Origin: an uncultured Oscillibacter sp. | Lineage (GTDB): Bacteria; Bacillota; Clostridia; Oscillospirales; Oscillospiraceae | NCBI GenBank assembly: GCA_910588175.1 | Contig: CAJUQQ010000078.1 | Location: 1-8,060 of the forward strand | DNA: 8,060 nucleotides | Reading direction: 5' to 3' | In this document: positions 5,261 through 8,060 of the stretch, piece by piece | Layout of the letters: each line of letters opens with the position of its first letter | How positions within the stretch are numbered: the stretch's first letter is position 1 | The notes under the pieces: model-generated | Databases searched by the model: none | Told to the model about the DNA's origin: nothing | The model's input: the letters and a program-made list of their open reading frames with translations, nothing else | Program-made: the position numbers and the translations under genes

Positions 5261-5744
5261 ATGAAAAAGAGGAGCGCATTTTTAAAGCGTGAATTGCTTT
5301 TGTTCCTGCTGGCGGCGGCGCTGCTGACGGTTCCGGTATTCGCGGACTTCGGCCCCAAGCCCCAGCTCACCGTCCGGGTGGAGAACGGCCCGGAGGAGCT
5401 TTACTACCTGGATATCCTGGAGGAGGGGGAGCCGATTCCCTTTGAGCGGCAGATGCCGGGGGGCGGAGGGAATCATGATGCCTTCCTCCTTCTTCTCCCC
5501 GCTTGCCAGAATCCAAATTTTTCTGGAGAGCTTTTTCTACGCGGCGGACCGGATATCCCCCCGGCTGCTCCCGGCGGAGCTGGTGATCCTCCTGGCGGAG
5601 GCGGCGCTGTACATGTGGCTGTTCCGGGACTGCTCCAAAAGAAAGGCGGCCCTTTACGCCCTGGCGGCTAACCTCGCTTCCTTCCTGCTGGGGCTGTATC
5701 TGGCGAAGCCGGTCTGGAAGTTTGTCGTGAACACGATGCTATAA
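5261..5744 (+). pseudogene. Small membrane protein gene split by a frameshift
   Basis: The first frame, from ATG 5261 (AGGAG at 5249-5253), encodes a signal peptide (1-29) and ADFGPKPQLTVRVENGPEEL, continuing sensibly to about residue 65. After that it becomes low-complexity Pro/Gly out to 5671. The +1 frame then carries the plausible sequence: a hydrophobic segment around ELVILLAEAALYMWLF and another around LASFLLGLYLAKPVW, ending at TAA 5742-5744. The switch can be placed in a run of six G at 5458-5463; removing one G joins the halves into one protein of about 160 residues. I recall clostridial proteins beginning ADFGPKP with a C-terminal membrane part and a longer middle, but cannot name a function. 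Alternatives: a separate second gene starting at ATG 5475/5478 (GGAGGG at 5465-5470), a sequencing error, or programmed frameshifting. Gene 3 of the operon. Confidence 0.7.
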
Positions 5745-5756
5745 AGAAAGGCGAAT

Positions 5757-6923
5757 ATGAACATGGAAACCCAAAAGCTTTACTATCAGGACCCCTATCT
5801 TCGGGAGTTCCCCGCCACGGTCCTCTCCTGCGAGGCCGCCGGGGAGGTCTGGAAGGTGGTTTTAGATCAAACGGCCTTCTACCCCGAGGGGGGCGGCCAG
5901 CCCGCCGACCACGGCGTTTTGAAAGCCGCCAGCCGGGAAATTCCCGTCACCGATGTCCACGAAAAGGACGGCCGGGTGCTTCACACCTGCGCCGCCCCGG
6001 TGGAGGCGGGGACGGTGGTCACCGGGTTCCTGGACTGGGACCGCCGCTTTGACCACATGCAGCAGCACTCCGGGGAGCATATCCTCAGCGGCATCCTCTG
6101 CCGCCTGTATCACTGTGATAATGTGGGCTTCCACCTGGGGGCGGAGACCGTTACCATCGACTACAACGTGGAAATTTCCTGGGAGCAGGCCTTGGAGGCG
6201 GAACGGCTGGCCAACGAGGCTGTCTGGGCGGACCGGGAGACGGAGATTTTCTACCCCTCCTCCGAGGAGCTGGCGGCTTTGGACTACCGGAGCAAGAAGG
6301 AACTCACCGGCCAGGTCCGCATTGTGGAATTTCCGGAGGCGGACCGCTGTGCCTGCTGTGGTACCCATGTGGAGCGGGCGGGACAGGCGGGTCTTGTCAA
6401 GGTCCTCTCCTGCCAGAAGTTCCGGGAGGGGGTCCGGATGGAAATTCTCTGCGGAGGCCGGGCCCTCCGGTATCTCTCCGGGGTCTACGACCAGGCCCGG
6501 GCCGTGGGACAGCGCCTCAGTGTGAAGCCCCTGGAGACCGGACGGGCGGTGGAGCGGCTGGAGGAGGAGCTTTCCGCCGCCAAATCCCGGATCGCGGACC
6601 TGGAACAGACGGCCTTCGCCGCCATCGCCGCGGAACAGAAGGGGAGGGGGGACGTGGTCCTCTTCCAGTCTCCCATGCGCCCGGACAGCCTCCGCCGTCT
6701 GGCGGACGCCGTGGGGAAAGCCTGCGGCGGCCTTGGGGCGGTGTTCTCCGGGGAGGGGGAGGCCTGGAGCTACGCCCTGGTCCGGACGGATGGGGCGGAC
6801 ATCGCCCCCTTGGTGAAGGAGCTGAATCAGACCCTCCGGGGCCGGGGCGGAGGCCGGAAGGGCTTTGCCCAGGGCAGCGTGCAGGCGGCCCGGAGCGAGA
6901 TCGAAGAATTTTTCAGGAGGTGA
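5757..6923 (+). CDS. Alanyl-tRNA editing protein, AlaX type with DHHA1 domain
   Basis: AlaX proteins are free-standing relatives of the AlaRS editing domain that hydrolyse Ser-tRNA(Ala) or Gly-tRNA(Ala), protecting translation from mischarging. The 388 residues match the long (AlaX-L) form. An N-terminal AlaRS-like beta-barrel includes FYPEGGGQPADHG near 42. The editing domain has the zinc ligands His104 and His108 (HSGEH) and Cys200 and His204 (CCGTH). A coiled-coil-like helix lies around 262-290, and a DHHA1-type C-terminus ends in GGGRKGFAQGS. No aminoacylation domain is present, so it is not a truncated alaS. GAAAGG (5746-5751) precedes ATG 5757; ATG 5763 is a possible alternative start. 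The gene lies 12 nt after the frameshifted gene and is part of the same operon. Confidence 0.93.
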   Translation: MNMETQKLYYQDPYLREFPATVLSCEAAGEVWKVVLDQTAFYPEGGGQPADHGVLKAASREIPVTDVHEKDGRVLHTCAAPVEAGTVVTGFLDWDRRFDHMQQHSGEHILSGILCRLYHCDNVGFHLGAETVTIDYNVEISWEQALEAERLANEAVWADRETEIFYPSSEELAALDYRSKKELTGQVRIVEFPEADRCACCGTHVERAGQAGLVKVLSCQKFREGVRMEILCGGRALRYLSGVYDQARAVGQRLSVKPLETGRAVERLEEELSAAKSRIADLEQTAFAAIAAEQKGRGDVVLFQSPMRPDSLRRLADAVGKACGGLGAVFSGEGEAWSYALVRTDGADIAPLVKELNQTLRGRGGGRKGFAQGSVQAARSEIEEFFRR

Positions 6924-6927
6924 GCCG

Positions 6928-7236
6928 ATGATCTATGTGCTGGCAGAGTGGGAGCACGACTTGGACGACGAGCCCTATCGGATTTATTCCGAATTGAACG
7001 GCAGCCGCCGGGAGATTCGCCGGGTGGAGTTTTACCAAAACGGTATTGTCTTCTCCTACGGCGGGGAACGGGGGAACGAAGGAGCCCTGAACCCGGAGCC
7101 CTTCCCGCTGGACTTACGGGAGCTCCGGCCTCCGGAGGGGGAGTTCTCCGCCCGGGAGATTTCCCCGGGTCTGTTCTACGAGATTTGGAACCAGGCCCAG
7201 GAGCGCCCCGACGGGTTTATGGGGATGTTTTTTTGA
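6928..7236 (+). CDS. Small DUF6881-like protein
   Basis: This 102-residue acidic cytoplasmic protein has no signal peptide or membrane segment. Its opening, MIYVLAEWEHDLDDEPYRIY followed by SELNGSRREIRRVEFYQNG, matches what I recall of DUF6881: a short beta-rich domain with W.HD..DEP..IYSEL and R.VE.F..G. No activity is known to me for that family. The start at 6928 is supported by AGGAGG (6915-6920) 7 nt upstream, overlapping the end of the AlaX gene; the longer frame from 6865 lies within alaX and is not the start. It is the last gene of the operon, followed by a terminator. Expression is likely coupled to alaX, but a functional link is not shown. Confidence 0.8.
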   Translation: MIYVLAEWEHDLDDEPYRIYSELNGSRREIRRVEFYQNGIVFSYGGERGNEGALNPEPFPLDLRELRPPEGEFSAREISPGLFYEIWNQAQERPDGFMGMFF

Positions 7237-7266
7237 GCGTATTTGATGGTGCGGAGGGCGAAGAAG

Positions 7267-7294
7267 AAGGGCGGACGCACAGGTCCGCCCTTTT
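7267..7294. terminator. Terminator between converging units
   Basis: GGGCGGAC (7269-7276) pairs with GTCCGCCC (7283-7290) around GCACAG, and AA/TT extends the stem by two pairs, followed by TTTT on the plus strand. On the minus strand the same stem is followed by TTCTTCTT. It lies 30 nt after the DUF6881-like gene and just past the stop of the converging sulfatase gene, so it could serve both. Confidence 0.85.
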
Positions 7295-7304
7295 CCCGCT
7301 TTTC

Positions 7305-8060
7305 TCACGCTCCCGGGGGCAGGTTCATCTGCTCTGTGATAAACCGTTTTCCATACACCGCGTCGTACACCACCGCGTCCCGGAGCTCCAGAAGCTCCAG
7401 GGCCTCGGGGGAGAGGCCCGCCTCCTCCCGGGAGAAGCTGGACCGGCCCTCTCCATCCACAAAATAGAGGTCCGTCTGGGTCAGGCAGACTTCACAGACC
7501 TTCTCCAGCAGGGCCCAGTACCGGCTGACGGGCCGCCCTGTCAGTTCCAAAAGCTGGGGCCCCAGGGCGGTGATGCTGCTGTCTCTCCGGCTTCCCGCCA
7601 GGTCTCCCAGCAGCGCCGGGTCGTTGGCCCAGATCAGGTAATCCGTGGAGTACAGGTCGTTGATCTGCTCCGGCGTCCAGTTCATGGTGTCGTTCTCCGG
7701 GCAGAGGCCCAGGAGCGTATACACCGTATCCCCGCCGGGCATGAACAAATTGGGCCGGTGGTCCCCGAAAAAGACCACGATCGTGGGCTCCTCACTCTCC
7801 CGCAGGGCCGCTACCAGCTCTCCCAATGCCTGGTCCGCCCGGGTGATGCCCTCCAGCATGACCCGGATAATGTCCCGCTGGGCGGGAGTGAAGTCTGGGG
7901 CAATCAGGGGGATCTGGCATTCGTAGTTGAACTTCTGAGGCTCGAAGGGCTGGTGGTTCTCCATGGTGATGCCGAAGAGGAAGGCCCGCTTCCCGCTCTC
8001 ATTCACCGCCTTCATCCGCTCCAGCATCCCCTGGAAGAAGTAGCCGTCCCGCATGTAGAA
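7305..8060 (-). CDS. LTA synthase family sulfatase, C-terminal part (5' end outside window)
   Basis: This is the 3' part of a membrane-anchored phosphoglycerol transferase related to LtaS, which builds or modifies glycerolphosphate polymers of the Gram-positive envelope on the outer face of the membrane. The frame is open to the window edge, with FY upstream of the ATG at 8054-8052, so that ATG is internal. About 251 residues are visible. Counting from that Met, His34 in TMENHQPF corresponds to the substrate-site His of LtaS, and Asp98-His99 in FFGDHRP is the metal-binding motif. The membrane helices and catalytic Thr are upstream, outside the window. The last ~90 residues (from about GDLAGSRRDSS) form the usual less conserved tail. 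It converges on the nadE operon. Family is secure; whether the true product is lipoteichoic acid or another polymer cannot be told. Confidence 0.88.
   Translation of the reverse strand, partial: FYMRDGYFFQGMLERMKAVNESGKRAFLFGITMENHQPFEPQKFNYECQIPLIAPDFTPAQRDIIRVMLEGITRADQALGELVAALRESEEPTIVVFFGDHRPNLFMPGGDTVYTLLGLCPENDTMNWTPEQINDLYSTDYLIWANDPALLGDLAGSRRDSSITALGPQLLELTGRPVSRYWALLEKVCEVCLTQTDLYFVDGEGRSSFSREEAGLSPEALELLELRDAVVYDAVYGKRFITEQMNLPPGA

Noticed and set aside
4498..5370. 290-codon minus-strand frame opposite the GH3 gene
   Set aside because: It is antisense to a GH3 domain with intact catalytic motifs; no recognisable product and no start signals.
5953..6525. 190-codon alternative frame inside the AlaX gene
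   Set aside because: It is a Ser/Arg/Pro-rich shadow frame; the AlaX frame carries all the zinc motifs.
1..8060. CRISPR array, tRNA, rRNA or a dedicated defence system
   Set aside because: No regularly spaced direct repeats, no tRNA-like cloverleaf and no defence-family domains were seen on either strand.

Overview
This window looks like chromosomal DNA from a GC-rich Gram-positive anaerobe of the Clostridia, most likely the Oscillospiraceae/Ruminococcaceae. That placement is inference from several signs: high-GC codon use, strong AGGAGG ribosome binding sites, a two-domain glutamine-dependent NAD synthetase of clostridial length, an LTA-synthase-like sulfatase, and a perfect match to the flagellar sigma-28/sigma-D promoter consensus. 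No plasmid, phage, CRISPR, rRNA or tRNA features were seen.

Layout. 1-351: 3' part of rnhA (RNase HI). 352-890: a long, AT-richer intergenic stretch. It carries a 160-bp MITE-like element with 18-bp terminal inverted repeats and TAA target duplications, then a possible small-RNA transcription unit (weak promoter, C-rich CCTCCT segment, strong terminator), then a textbook sigma-28 promoter. 912-1781: an unrecognised 289-aa soluble protein with a FlgM-like DRVEISREGR motif and an acidic, tryptophan-rich segment, closed by its own terminator. 1836-7294: a sigma-A promoter and a probable five-gene operon, namely nadE, a GH3 beta-N-acetylhexosaminidase lipoprotein, a small membrane protein gene broken by a frameshift, an AlaX-type alanyl-tRNA editing protein, and a small DUF6881-like protein. 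7305-8060 (minus strand): the 3' part of an LTA-synthase-family sulfatase that converges on the operon, with a shared bidirectional-looking terminator between them.

The most unusual structure lies between nadE and the GH3 gene. The last ~60 bp of nadE are present twice, 206 bp apart. Over the clearest 52 bp the copies differ at only three positions, all synonymous third-codon positions. Both copies end in an ATGA stop/start overlap. Between them are an 11-bp inverted repeat spanning the nadE stop and two strong hairpins. This looks like insertion or recombination that gave nadE a replacement 3' end and left the original end as the ribosome binding site and start context of the GH3 gene.

How the genes may work together: the operon mixes NAD biosynthesis, cell-wall amino-sugar hydrolysis, tRNA proofreading and unknown functions, so it looks like a housekeeping cluster rather than one pathway. 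The 912-1781 gene is a separate unit and, from its promoter, probably belongs to the motility regulon.
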